A stretch of 64,000 nucleotides of DNA, from positions 1 through 64,000 of the forward strand of contig NW_020312090.1 in NCBI RefSeq assembly GCF_002999335.1, in the 5' to 3' direction. The notes below the pieces were generated by a model. It was given only the letters and a program-made list of their open reading frames with translations. It did no database searches and was not told the origin of the DNA. The position numbers were made by a program, and so were the translations under genes. Positions 22,601 through 33,118 of the stretch are shown piece after piece. Numbering within the stretch: position 1 is the first letter of the stretch; every line of letters begins with the position of its first letter. Source of the DNA: Cyclospora cayetanensis (Eukaryota; Apicomplexa; Conoidasida; Eucoccidiorida; Eimeriidae).

Positions 22601-25279
22601 AAACATTATTCCTGCTTGGTTTGTTTTAATCCGCTGTCGTTTTTGTCTTGTAGTTTTCACGAGTGCCCAGAACTGCTTTTCCAGCTGTTTAGAAAGTTCA
22701 GGTGTACGCACTATCTCATGTGCAAGTCGACGCAGAAACACTTATCATTGTCTTTCAAAGGTACATAGAGGTACACCAGCAAGCACTTCATATCCACATA
22801 TTAGAATGCAGAATAGTTTATGTGCTTTGGTGTGTGCTGCTGAATGGGGGCTCCATCTGGATTATCCCTCCAGTTGCTATTTCCTTCCCCTCACTGTATG
22901 CAGCATGAATTCCCACACTCTCGAGTTATCGTGTAGGGCTGGCAGCCCCCGTGCATCTCCTAGGTTGAACTAATTAGTTGCACGCATGTCTGGCAGCGTC
23001 GGTACCACTCGGTCTTTCGCCCACAAAATGTTTTGCATAAGGCTCCCGAGCGAATCTGAACCTTCAGGAAAATTTGTATTTTAGTGAGTGCCCGCACTTG
23101 GATCTGCCCAACATGAACCCCGCGGACTAGCAAAGGCGGTACTTCTAAAGGCTTTGCCTGAGCTTACTAAGGTGATACGGGAATGCTAGAAAACTGTACT
23201 TTGATCTACCTTGTCTCCACATACAGCCCCACCTCTTTGTTAGCGATACATCTACTAAGAGACTTAGTCCGCCACTAGCGTATACCAGTCGTCCCTCAAA
23301 CTTTGGTGAGGGTCTGAGGGTGAACTTGGAGACGTGAAATGACAAATTAAGTGCCCCTTAGTATCAGGCGTTTGCATGCATTCTGTTTGTTTCTGGCTTC
23401 TTATTTTGCCATCCGACAATTCAGTTGCTTGCTGTGCCCTTAGCTGCAAAAGATGCCGCTCCGATACCGCAGTGTCGTGCTGATGTTGCTGATGCTCCTG
23501 TTCGTTATCCAGTAGCGATATTTGGGATGCCCGTGTTGACGGCTGTTGCTGTTGCTGCTTCGCTTCGGGTGAGAGGGCGAAGCCAACAGAGGAGAGGACT
23601 GACCACGATAGGTCTGTCCCTGCACCGGTAGCAATGCATAATTATCCTTCTTGGCTGCAAAGTACAAAGCTTTGTTTTAGTTCCGCCCCTTACAGGGTTT
23701 TTTCTTCCCAAAGAGGGCCTCAACAGAACAATCCCACAGGGATGGCCAAATCCTCACAAACAGCTGAAACACGATGTCACTTCATTATTTCGGATCCTAC
23801 ACTTCATGTTGCAGGCTTACTTTGCATTCGACTGGATCGTCTGGGGCAAGTACGTATTTCTGTTCTTGTCTACACACGGTGGAGGACTGACACGGCACAA
23901 TCCAAAGCATTCGGACTTCGTGGAGGGGCAAGCATCTTTGTACCTCTGGAAGTTTCACTGCAAAGTTCAGCTCAGTGAATATTCTAAAAGTCTTCAACTC
24001 TTGGGAGTTAGTGTGTGAAGGAGGGCGAGCTTTATGTGTACCTGATTGGCATGTTCTCCACAACAGATTTGTTCTGCTCTGCCTGAGGAGACCAACGTCT
24101 AAGCCAGGCATCTAGTAAACAGCATTTCCCTCGAAAGGCCAGAACACCTGATCCCCAGACTCTAAGCCTAAGCCCCGGACCCCTGGGAAAGCTCACCATA
24201 TTACCGCTTACAAGAATGAAGTTGCACGGGCATTCCATGATGCCGCGGACAGCTCCTGCATGACCAACTAGAGTCAGACTTTCATAATGACGACAATTTG
24301 CATGCTGATAAAGAATTAAGGAGGGTTACCCTTTGACGCCTGGCGTCTGGAACAAGGAGAAATCAGGGTTCTAAATGTGCGTTTCGCCGAATTGATTTCC
24401 TTTTCCGGCTTGCTGAGCACAGCTGCAAAAAGAACTTCCACGAAATCAGCGCTGTCGTTTTGGATGGAAACGGAGTAAATCGTCCACTTTAAGTTGGTAT
24501 TTACGTCGGCATGCGGTTCTGCCTTCATGGAAAGGCGGAGCCCAAAATTTTCTGTGGTCGTGCTACCTACAACTCGAATGCCCTCCACGTCTGGAAATGC
24601 TGCCATTTTCTTGGTTCGCACAAGCTCTATGGCTGTTGAAGAATTTTGCAGTATTGGAGAGGTTTTATTTTCATATGGCGGGCTGTGCTAAACGGAAGTG
24701 CAAGTGGCGAGGTGTGTACCTCCAATGCACGTACAGCTGGCAAGGCTGTCAAGGATTTTGCTTAGTGTCTAGTGCATACAATGCCAAGTAGCACATTCTT
24801 TCTCTGCTTATTTTTTCGTTTTCGCTGAGTGAGATCAGTGAAACGTTTTCCTTTAGTGTTTGGCTAATCACACCGATAAATTAATGAGTAAAATTTCTAT
24901 CTTAGTCTGCTCACTTACATTATTAGCGCCAACATCAAAAATGAATATGTTTTGTATTGGACGCGCCAGGGGTGGAGTAAGCTCCGCCAAGGCAAAAGTT
25001 TGATGAGGAGATAAGCGTAATTGAGTACCATACATCAGAAACCCCTTTACGGATATATTTCCTAAAAAAGGCTTGGGTGCTGACGATCCTAATGACGAAT
25101 TACGAAATAAGGCAACGGCGAAACCGCGGTCTCTGTTGGTACTTCGCAGACGGGGTTGCTGTGGAGATTAACTATACATACCCGTCTGCTGCGCTGATGA
25201 GCACCACAGCAAAAAGCGCACTTGAGTTGTAGTGTGGTATGTCGCTGTCAAACCAGGGGTACACCAGGCAACTGTTCCT
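22601..25279. other. Repeat-poor stretch between kinase and POLD4
   Basis: No CAG runs and no family match. The one piece that reads like protein is the minus-strand block 24330-24687, listed separately. The rest has only short frames. Confidence 0.4.
24330..24687 (-). CDS. Possible internal exon of an unidentified gene
   Basis: A minus-strand open block bounded by a plausible acceptor (cttccgtttag before 24687) and donor (G|gtaacc at 24330). It would encode about 119 residues without low-complexity sequence, with strings such as AIELVRTKKMAAFPDVEG and KWTIYSVSIQNDSADFVEVL, beta-strand-like in character. There is an internal ATG at 24606. I could not find joining exons or a family; a small secreted or surface-type protein is one possibility. 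A chance frame cannot be excluded. Confidence 0.3.
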
Positions 25280-26043
25280 CTATCGGGACGCGTTAGACTC
25301 CTTGGGATTCAATCTTTGATCAAAAACACTCATGTGGTTCTTCGAATTCATCTGCAAAATCTCCATCACTTCAGATGGAGGGTTCAGCCCCATCCGTGCC
25401 GCTCGTTTCCATCTCTCTTCTCTGCTCAAGCCAACACTTGGCCCATACTGAGAAGCCGCACAAACCAACTCATGACCTCAAAGCATTCTCGGAAGCTTAG
25501 ATATTTCTAAAATGGAGCTCTTACAAGGAAAATTTCGTATGGAGTAGGGTTTTCGCATAGTGCGGGGGGAACAGAGCTTACCATTGCCTCCATGTCGAAT
25601 CTACGCAACAGCTGCTCGGCCTCATCAGCCTCCGCCGAGCACCACTTCAGTCGAGGATCTCCTTTCCTCACAGCCTCTGCACTCGCCTCCAGCTCTCGTT
25701 GCGGAAAGCCAGATGACGCAAATACTTCTGGCGCTCGATAACTATCAGGGATTGCGGATTCAGGCTTCGGCTCAGGTGCAACAGAAGAAGCAGCGGGAGG
25801 CGTTACGCGGTATTTCGTTTTCTTCCGACCCAGTTTAGGCGTGACCATGGGAGAGCCAAGCGAAAAGGTTTTCGCCGCAGGGCCCTTTGATGGGGTGCGA
25901 GGCTCAGAAGATGGACTACGCCTGGTAGCTCTTGGCGTCCTCATTTCCAAATTAGAAAAATTGCACGGAAGGCCGACCTTCATGACCTCATCATCTGATA
26001 GGGTGTTGATGGCTTTTGAAGGCTCCTTTCTTGGCATGGTCAT
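25280..26043 (-). CDS. POLD4: DNA polymerase delta subunit 4 (p12 / Cdm1-like)
   Basis: Smallest accessory subunit of the replicative polymerase delta, which stabilises the holoenzyme and helps it engage PCNA. Two exons (26043-25582 and 25447-25280, intron 134 bp) give 209 residues. The conserved C-terminal domain spans the splice: EADEAEQLLRRFDMEAM in exon 1, YGPSVGLSREERWKRAARMG and LNPPSEVMEIL in exon 2, matching the family pattern of leucine/phenylalanine helix, YGP-x-G-x-R-x-x-RW and GL-x-PP. The N-terminal 120 residues are long compared with human p12 (107 aa in all) and rich in Ser-Pro and Thr-Pro (RRSPSSEPRTPSKG, LGSPMVTPKLG), possible CDK targets. I see no clear PIP box at the very N-terminus. 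The extreme C-terminus differs from the animal one. Divergent from RBM22. Confidence 0.8.
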
Positions 26044-26931
26044 TCCTCAGTTTTCGTTATCCTGTAACTCTACAGCCAGCAAGAAATAGGGTCAGGAGAC
26101 AAGAAGCATACGTAGGGACTCGAGTAAAAGGAGCTCATGAAGAGCTACACGCGGCTTAAAAGCTAAGGGCAGCCTTTAGGGGAAACAAGAGGAGAAGTCA
26201 AGGGGCATATACTTTCCATGTATCGATTGTTTCAGTTGCAGCTTCCGCGAGGAGCACAGACCTATCTAATACGCGTCAGCTATATCCTCAGGAGGGCAGA
26301 AGTGACTTGATACTTGAGAATATATAAAGAAGTTGAGCAGAAGGAAAGAGAAAAAGAAAGGAGATTAATCTTCCGAGCTGTGAGCAAACGCGAACGGTTC
26401 AAACAGCTGCGGTTGGAACAACTGAAATCTGCCCCCTTAAGGACTGTATTAAAGGCAACCATCCATTAATGATGAGTTGTGCTAATAATACTCATTGAGC
26501 AATAAAGCAACATCTACTTCTGATTTATCACTTGCTTGGGTTTTGGCCGCGGTTCGCTCCGCTCCTGGTTGCATGCAGTTCAGCGTACACCAAGCCCCGC
26601 GTCGGAGTTTCTAGGCACAAGCAATGTTTTGCTCTACCACGAACTCAAATTAACATTTAGCCGTTTTTCTTACTCTATTGGTAAATGTAGGTCTACTTTT
26701 CGCGCTGAGAGTCTTAATGCCATTTTCTTGGCTCCTCTTCATTCCCTATGGCTCAGCACCCGCTATGGCCGTTGCCGCGTCCTTTTAGTTTCGCTTCTTG
26801 CTAAGCTTTCCAGTCTTTTAATGAAATAATTAGTACTGGGGACATCTCTCTGTCTATTTCCAGCCGTTTGGAGGTGCCTTTGCTGCGCCCTGCATCCTGT
26901 TGCCAGCGTCTGCCTTGGAGCCACGTGAAAG
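26044..26931. other. Divergent intergenic region (POLD4 / RBM22)
   Basis: About 890 bases separating two start codons, mildly AT-rich, no CAG runs. Probably the promoters and leaders of both genes. A plus-strand frame at 26536-26829 has no motif. Confidence 0.5.
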
Positions 26932-28850
26932 ATGCATTCACAGGGGAAGAGCGGCTTTGGAGTCGCCCACGACTTCAAGGGCTCTTTGAAGGAAGAGGCT
27001 GACTTCCCAATTCTCTGTGAAACATGTCTTGGGGAAAACCCTTACGTCCGCATGCAGAGAGACAGGAACGGGAAGGAGTGTCACATCTGTACTCGTGCTT
27101 ACACCGGATTCAGGTGGGAGTGGTTTCACCCCGGCAGACTTGTTGGACCTTTGACAGCATCTATTGCTTGCCCTTTAAATTAATGTTACTTCTCCTGCTC
27201 TTGCAAACGCCTTACCTGCAGAATACATCTCTTGTGTTTCATGTCGACCTCCTTGGAATCCAGATCGCACGATTATACGTATTCGGTATGTGTTCAACTA
27301 CCTCCGCTGCTTTTTCTTTCTCCTTAGGTGGAAGCCCGGACCCAAAGCTCGGTATAAATGCACGGTTGTGTGCCAGCAATGCGCGCGTCTGAAGAACGTG
27401 TGTCAAACCTGCCTCTTCGATCTGGAGTACGGCTTGCCTGTTCAGGTCAGCTACCGTGCATGCATCATGAGCTTGGGGTCCGAGGCTATTGAATCTCGGT
27501 TCCCGGCACTTTGCTAAGGGGCTGCCCGCATGGGATCCTGGTTTCGATTGCAGCAACGACGGAAGCGAGTCAAAGGATGGTGTAGCTGGTTCGTTGTGTG
27601 TTCAGGTACGAGACAGGATAATGGGTGAGAGTCGTGTTTCTCTGCCCGAGCATCCGGTAAATCGCGAGTATCTAAATTCGCGTATGGGGGGCCAGACGGA
27701 GGACCTACCTTACGGGAAGAGCGAGGAGATAGACCAAAGGCTCCGCCGAATCGCCCGCACCACTCCATACTACAGGCGCAACCTACCAAGAGTTTGTTCC
27801 TTCTGGCGCAAGGGAGAGTGCACACGTGGAGACGAATGCCCATACTTACACCAGGAATTATACACAGATCCGGCTTTAGCAACCCAGAACATGAGGGATA
27901 GGTAAGAGCACACGCAAGAGACAGTGGAATAAACAGATTGAGAATTTAGGGTAGTTGTGCTACGCTAGTTAGCCCCTCTTTCCCATATTTTCTTGGAAAC
28001 AGGGTCCTTAGGTCTGATTACAAATGCTCTGCCGGCCCATGGCTGCTGTAGATGTGCTGTTTAGTACAGCGGAATATCGCCACTTGCGTGTCTGGGGGGA
28101 ATCGAGGTGCCTAGGTGCATGCAATCGTGCATGCATATATGCGTGCATCTTTGCCTTTATCCCAATCGGTCTTTTTTTGCATATGTGCCATATGGTTGTC
28201 GATCTTATTCCCCGTTTCGCAATCCACAGTCGCAGTAACGCGCTGCTCGCTTATGTTGTGTTGCCCTCGTTCGCCATTCTAGGTACGTTGGGCAGGACGA
28301 CCCTGTGGCGGAGAAGATCTTCCGTCTTGCTTCAACCCGATCTCAGGAGGAAACAGCCCCACCTGCAGACGAGTCGATAACCACCATCTTTGTGGGGGGA
28401 GTGCTGGAGGCTGTACGGGAGAGCGACCTGATGGAGCGCCTGTATGGGTATGGGGAGATTTTGGCGATTAGAATGAACCCTCAGAAAAAAATGGCATTTG
28501 TATGCTTCGCGGAGAGAGCAGGAGCTGTTGCCGCTATGAAGCAACTAGCCGGAACGCTCACCATCAATGGGGTCACCATGAGGGTTGCATGGGCGAAGCC
28601 CAAGCCTAAGCCAAGTGTTGCTGGCGCAGAGGGTAGTGCTGCCGCTGGCTCTTCCAGCGGCAGTGGCAGCGCCACAACTACGTCTGGTACTCCTATGCCA
28701 GCTCCAGAGGGCTACCTTGCCTCTCCTGTGCCAGGGCTTCCCCCTGTTCCGCTCCTGCCAGGAATGCCTGCCCCCCCGCCTGCAGTGATGGGAGGATCTG
28801 TGCCGTACCGTTCGATGATGCCGTCCGAGGCAGAACTCTCTAGAAAGTAG
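26932..28850 (+). CDS. RBM22: Pre-mRNA splicing factor RBM22 / Slt11 / Cwc2 family
   Basis: Spliceosome protein of the NTC-related group that contacts U6 snRNA and the catalytic centre. Four exons (26932-27113, 27328-27445, 27606-27901, 28283-28850) give 387 residues. The N-terminal zinc-binding part holds [33 protein letters not shown], and [21 protein letters not shown] torus-like CCCH finger follows ([20 protein letters not shown], spacing C-x7-C-x5-C-x3-H). The single RRM lies in the last exon, with RNP2 TIFVGGVLE and RNP1-like [11 protein letters not shown] Gly/Ser/Pro-rich tail closes the protein. All splice sites are GT-AG. The tail is shorter than the human one (420 aa). Confidence 0.95.
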
Positions 28851-30446
28851 GGAGTAGGGGAAAGCACGCGTTTTTTCTGCGCCCCCCACTGTTGTTTTTC
28901 GGTGTCCAGGCAGCAGAGAACTAGCGAGGGAAGTACGCTGTGGCACCATGAGTCTGTAGGAACAAACTTGGGAGAACCTCATCGCAGCTTTTCGTTAGTG
29001 ACTACGATACGTATTTGTTGGGCCTGTCGTTATATGTATCTTGGGGCAGGGAGATGCTTGGGTTTCCGTCTAGAGGCGCAGGGCTTTCTCTATAGTACCC
29101 GGGGAAGAGCGGCGCAGTATATCTTAGAGCATAGGAAATGCAGGAACGGGGCAAAGAGAAAGAGGGAGTCCAGAAACAGCGGTCGAGAAGGAAGGGGGAA
29201 AGCTTGCGGGCGGGCAGTTCAAGTGCGCATAAGGTGTCTATACCCTCAGTGCCTCTATAGGCTGTTGGTTTCATGGGGACGGTTCGAACCCCTGAATTCT
29301 TTGTTCTCCATCAAATGTCTCCCAAGGCTAGACAGCGTCAGTCAAGCGCCGCAGATTGCAGAGGCAGTAAGTATACAGCTTCCGAGCTCCATTTCAGCAT
29401 CTGTCTCTTAAGAGCTTCCAGTTTTGATTTCCAAGCCCTTAACTATCTGCCCCTCAATTCTTGAGTCCTACCACTATGTTGTGAAGGGAGTCAGGGTTCC
29501 AAGGCTCCCGCTAGCGTACTGAAGGGCAACCGCCAACGTGAGGAGGCTGCTAGCTACAGGGGGACCGGGGAGATGCTAAGTTATCAGTAGACGCCGTTGC
29601 TGAAGGATACTTGCGTAGATCCGCCGGCCACAGCGTAATTGGTCTCCTTCAGTAGCCGGTCTGTAACGGAAGCCCATGGCCAAAAGGGATCCCCATAAGC
29701 CTTTGCAATACAAAGCATCTAAATGCAGCGTTGTTGGAGACTAACTGCAAGGGTCTGCAACCGGTCGAGAGACGGTGATCGCTGCATACTGAGTAGCTGG
29801 CCTAAGTCTGTGCGTGACCGACATTCTGCTCCCTTTCCTCACGCGGCTTGGCCTGCTCATAAATGGCTTCCTCTTTTAGCTGATTTGAATAAAACAATCG
29901 CAAACTTTAGGTAGCAAGGAACCTGAAACCAGAATAACCAGTGGTGCTGCTTTGTCCGGCCTTCTCGGCGAACCCTTGTCGCCAGCGGCGGCTCCAGCTG
30001 CACCAGTGGCAGCAAACGGCGTCGATATCAAACATCCGCGTGAGCGGCATTGCTCTGCTCATCTCAGTTCTCGTTGTTTATCAAGGAAGTTAACAACCAC
30101 CTTGAGACCGCCAGCGCCATTCATGGCCTTCAGCCAATCGAGAGCGACATAGGGGGCCCTGCTAGTATACACCGGAGAGGCCTCTTGCAAGCACCCGGGG
30201 ACCCCCAAGGACTGAACAAGTGGCTGCGGCTCCTAAATGAGTGCATAATTCTTTGGGCTACGCTGTTGGTGCTTCTGGCTCACTGCTGCAGCAGCATCTG
30301 TCGAGGATCCCCTCTCCCCGTTCCATTAAGCGAAACCACCTGACTGCCTAGTGAAATACCTCCCCGATCGCTGCTACTTGTGCTGCCTGCACAATCGCCG
30401 TGATGGGGGCTGCAGATCTATGCCTTGAAACACGGAGGCCTTCTTG
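28851..30446. other. Intergenic, nothing recognised
   Basis: Only short frames without motifs. A T-loop-like string (ggttcgaacccc near 29281) was checked and does not sit in a tRNA cloverleaf. Confidence 0.45.
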
Positions 30447-31910
30447 ATGACAGGGCTCAGCTTTGAGCATCGCTGGTTGCTCCGGCAGCGTCAGCAATTG
30501 TTCATGCTGCTCCTGCTGGTGCTTGCAGCTACTGCACCCGCGAGCGCTGAGCTACAGCAGCTACGGACGCAAGGCTTGCAGAGTGCCTCAGAAGAAGCGG
30601 CAACGCCCCCTGAGCGCCAGCCCTCCGCTGTTACAGATCCAACAAACGCATCATCAGCAGGAGCAGTACTAGAAGCAGGAGCGCAAGTTACCAGCGCAGC
30701 TGAACTGCCGTCTGTATTCGACACCGACTACCTATCTAGCAACCTTGTTAGCCCTGGGAGCAGCACCCTGCTACAAGCTCTGAACAGCAACGTTACGGAT
30801 AATAGCAGCGCCGACGGGAGTACGAACACCCCTAGCACTGCCGCTTCGGCTGGCAGCACGGGGACTGGCAGCAGCCAGGATGAAAAGGGAGGGCATAGCA
30901 GTAGAAGCAGCAACAATAGCAGTACGAGCACCAGGAAAAACACTGCGCTACAGATTGATGCACTACAAGAGAAGGTCAATAGCCCGGCTCAGCAGCAACC
31001 ATTGCAGCCAGAGCAACAACAACAGCCACAGCAGCAGGACCAACAGCAACAGTCACCAACACACCAGCAGCAGCCGTTGCAACAGCAACAAGACAAGCCG
31101 TCCCCCCAGCGGCTCGCTTGGGAAGGCGGGGGTCCATGTCCGCACACCAAGGGGGCCTCTGATTGCAGCCGCCAAACAGCAATGCAAGCTCGACCAGCAG
31201 CAGGAGAGCGAAATTCAGAATCGGCAGCAGTGCAAGATGAAGCGGCGGTAGCAGAAGTGCCTGCCTTGCGCCTTCGCACGCAGCTGGACTCTCAGTGGTT
31301 GAGTCCATCCCCGCCTTCAAAGGAGGATTCTGTGCTTGAAGCACCCGAGGAACTCCTCGGAGATCCTGATGAGTCTCTCGATGAGCCTTACGATGCTGGT
31401 CCTCTAGCATCTTCTATTGAGGGGCAGCTGCTATGTCTTCAATGGAATATCTGCAACGCGGCTCTGAGCCTGCTCCTTGCGTATGCCTGCTCTTCGAAGC
31501 TGCAGCATGTACCTGCTGGCGTGGTATTCCCTACAGCAGCAGCATCAGTGCCAAGAGCCCCCATTAGGCTGCCTCTAGGCCACGGCATGCACTTCACCAA
31601 AAGCTTTCCTAAGATAGAAGACCACCTGTATTCATTGTCTGCCGTGTTTCAGAGGGACCCCTCCTCTGTGGGGCATCCCCAGTGGGGCCACCTTGGGGGT
31701 CGGCGGGTGTTGTGTTACTTGGGTCAAGCGGCACAGGCGAGTTCTGGAGTTTTGCATGCGTTCAAGTGCACCTATACGACACCAAGCGCCTCCATGTTTG
31801 CTTGGCTCACTGCCACACTGTCGATGATCAGTTCTTTTCTTGACCCCCTCTTCTCCCTCACCGCCAATTGTCTTTCTGCGCTGTATGATATCACCGCGCT
31901 CGCCTTCTAG
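30447..31910 (+). CDS. Putative secreted Gln/Ser-rich protein
   Basis: Open from the ATG at 30447 to TAG at 31908-31910, 487 residues, unspliced as read. A signal-peptide-like N-terminus has a basic start (MTGLSFEHRWLLRQRQQ), a hydrophobic core (LFMLLLLVLAATAPASA) and small residues at the likely cleavage point near residue 35. Residues about 90-260 are Ser/Thr/Asn-rich, then Gln-rich (CAG/CAA runs at 30990-31095). An acidic patch (PEELLGDPDESLDEPYDAG) precedes a C-terminal part with weak hydrophobic segments. No family is recognised. Parts of the last 160 codons might be intron read-through, and a further exon may exist at 32827-33115, so the 3' end is uncertain. A type II membrane protein is an alternative to secretion. 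Confidence 0.45.
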   Translation: MTGLSFEHRWLLRQRQQLFMLLLLVLAATAPASAELQQLRTQGLQSASEEAATPPERQPSAVTDPTNASSAGAVLEAGAQVTSAAELPSVFDTDYLSSNLVSPGSSTLLQALNSNVTDNSSADGSTNTPSTAASAGSTGTGSSQDEKGGHSSRSSNNSSTSTRKNTALQIDALQEKVNSPAQQQPLQPEQQQQPQQQDQQQQSPTHQQQPLQQQQDKPSPQRLAWEGGGPCPHTKGASDCSRQTAMQARPAAGERNSESAAVQDEAAVAEVPALRLRTQLDSQWLSPSPPSKEDSVLEAPEELLGDPDESLDEPYDAGPLASSIEGQLLCLQWNICNAALSLLLAYACSSKLQHVPAGVVFPTAAASVPRAPIRLPLGHGMHFTKSFPKIEDHLYSLSAVFQRDPSSVGHPQWGHLGGRRVLCYLGQAAQASSGVLHAFKCTYTTPSASMFAWLTATLSMISSFLDPLFSLTANCLSALYDITALAF

Positions 31911-32826
31911 CAGAGCCCTAGAGGGGCCTCTTACAAAGAGACCGCAAAGTGGGGACGGCGAAGGGCTGGGCTTGTTGCGGGGTCTACATCTGTAAAAAGC
32001 TTTTCAAAGGGGAACTGTGCGCGGGGCACTCCACGCCAATTTCTACATTGAGACATAAGGAGATCTACTCAGATTGAGAGGAGCCTCTCCAGGGCTCTAA
32101 ACCTGATGCTTATCTATTGATATCTCCTAATTAGATCTGTCGCGTCCTCGGTGACCTGTCTTCTATCGTTCGTAACAGCTCAACGCGCACTCTACGTTTG
32201 CAGGCACGGTAAGCAGGTAAAACTCGTAAAGCCACCCTCGGCCTGAGAGCAGGAAGGCAGCCTATCAGCATGAGTCGCACAACCTGGTAGCATGTCTTGT
32301 GGCTGGTAGGTTATCACCCACCTGTGGGGCTGTCGCTAAGCAGCTGGGCAGGCTTGAGAGTAACTCGCGAGCCAATTGTTGGAGAGCATTGTAGCGTCGG
32401 ACAGTCAGCTGCAGGTCGTGCTGCGGCTTTCTAGATAAAGGGGCCCACAATAATTTCAAGATAATAGCAGGAAAATTTACTGTGTTGCCGCCAGCGAACA
32501 GCCCAGTTGCCACTGTAACACCCTGGCGAGCTCACTGGCAAACCAGCTAGTACCCCAGTATGCCCACTGGACCCAACTCCGGTGGCCCTCGCTTCAGCTG
32601 GCTCGGTCTGACAGCTCCATGTGTGTGTTTTAGCCAGTAAGTGAAATCTCCCCACGTTGGCACAGTGGATCCTAAGTTGAAAGGAGGGGCTCACCCTTTC
32701 AGCTGTAAGCACTCAACGTACGAAAACCTGCCCCTTCACACGCAAATCCCCTGAGGACCTCCGAGGTCTCTCCACTGGGCTGTGTTTATTGACTCATCCA
32801 TCCTCCAGATGAAGGGCTATACGTGT
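31911..32826. other. Unassigned stretch after the secreted-type gene
   Basis: No convincing frame. It could be an intron of the preceding gene or its 3' flank. Confidence 0.35.
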
Positions 32827-33115
32827 GGTTTGCAGCTTACAAAGCCTTAGAGCCAGAGAAGAGCCCGCTGCGTGTATCCTCAAGTCCATCTCTATCATGG
32901 ACATAGCCAACACTCTTGCTGCAGGTCTTCTCAAAGAGGAGGACCTCCTTCTGGCACTGCGATATATCTCCCTCAGGCACCAGACGCTGCTCTTGCTTCT
33001 GATCCTGCTGCTGCTGTGGCTTACTCAGCTGATGCTGATGGAGGCATTCGAGGAGGGGCCGCATGGTGCATACGATCTGGCCCCCCTTCTTGCTCGAGGG
33101 AGGGTTCGCGGCTAG
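32827..33115 (+). CDS. Possible 3' exon with one hydrophobic segment
   Basis: After an acceptor-like site (gtggtttgcag, ending 32836) the plus strand stays open to TAG at 33113-33115. It reads IMDIANTLAAGLLKEEDLL, then a Leu-rich hydrophobic stretch (TLLLLLILLLLWLTQLMLM). The Leu run comes from CTG repeats, and the minus strand reads the same bases as a Gln run, so strand is ambiguous. It may be the last exon of the gene starting at 30447, or spurious. Confidence 0.22.
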
Positions 33116-33118
33116 CAT

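Noticed and set aside
29220..29300. tRNA-like T-loop string ggttcgaacccc
   Set aside because: The flanking bases do not form a 5-bp T stem, and no acceptor, D or anticodon stem can be drawn.
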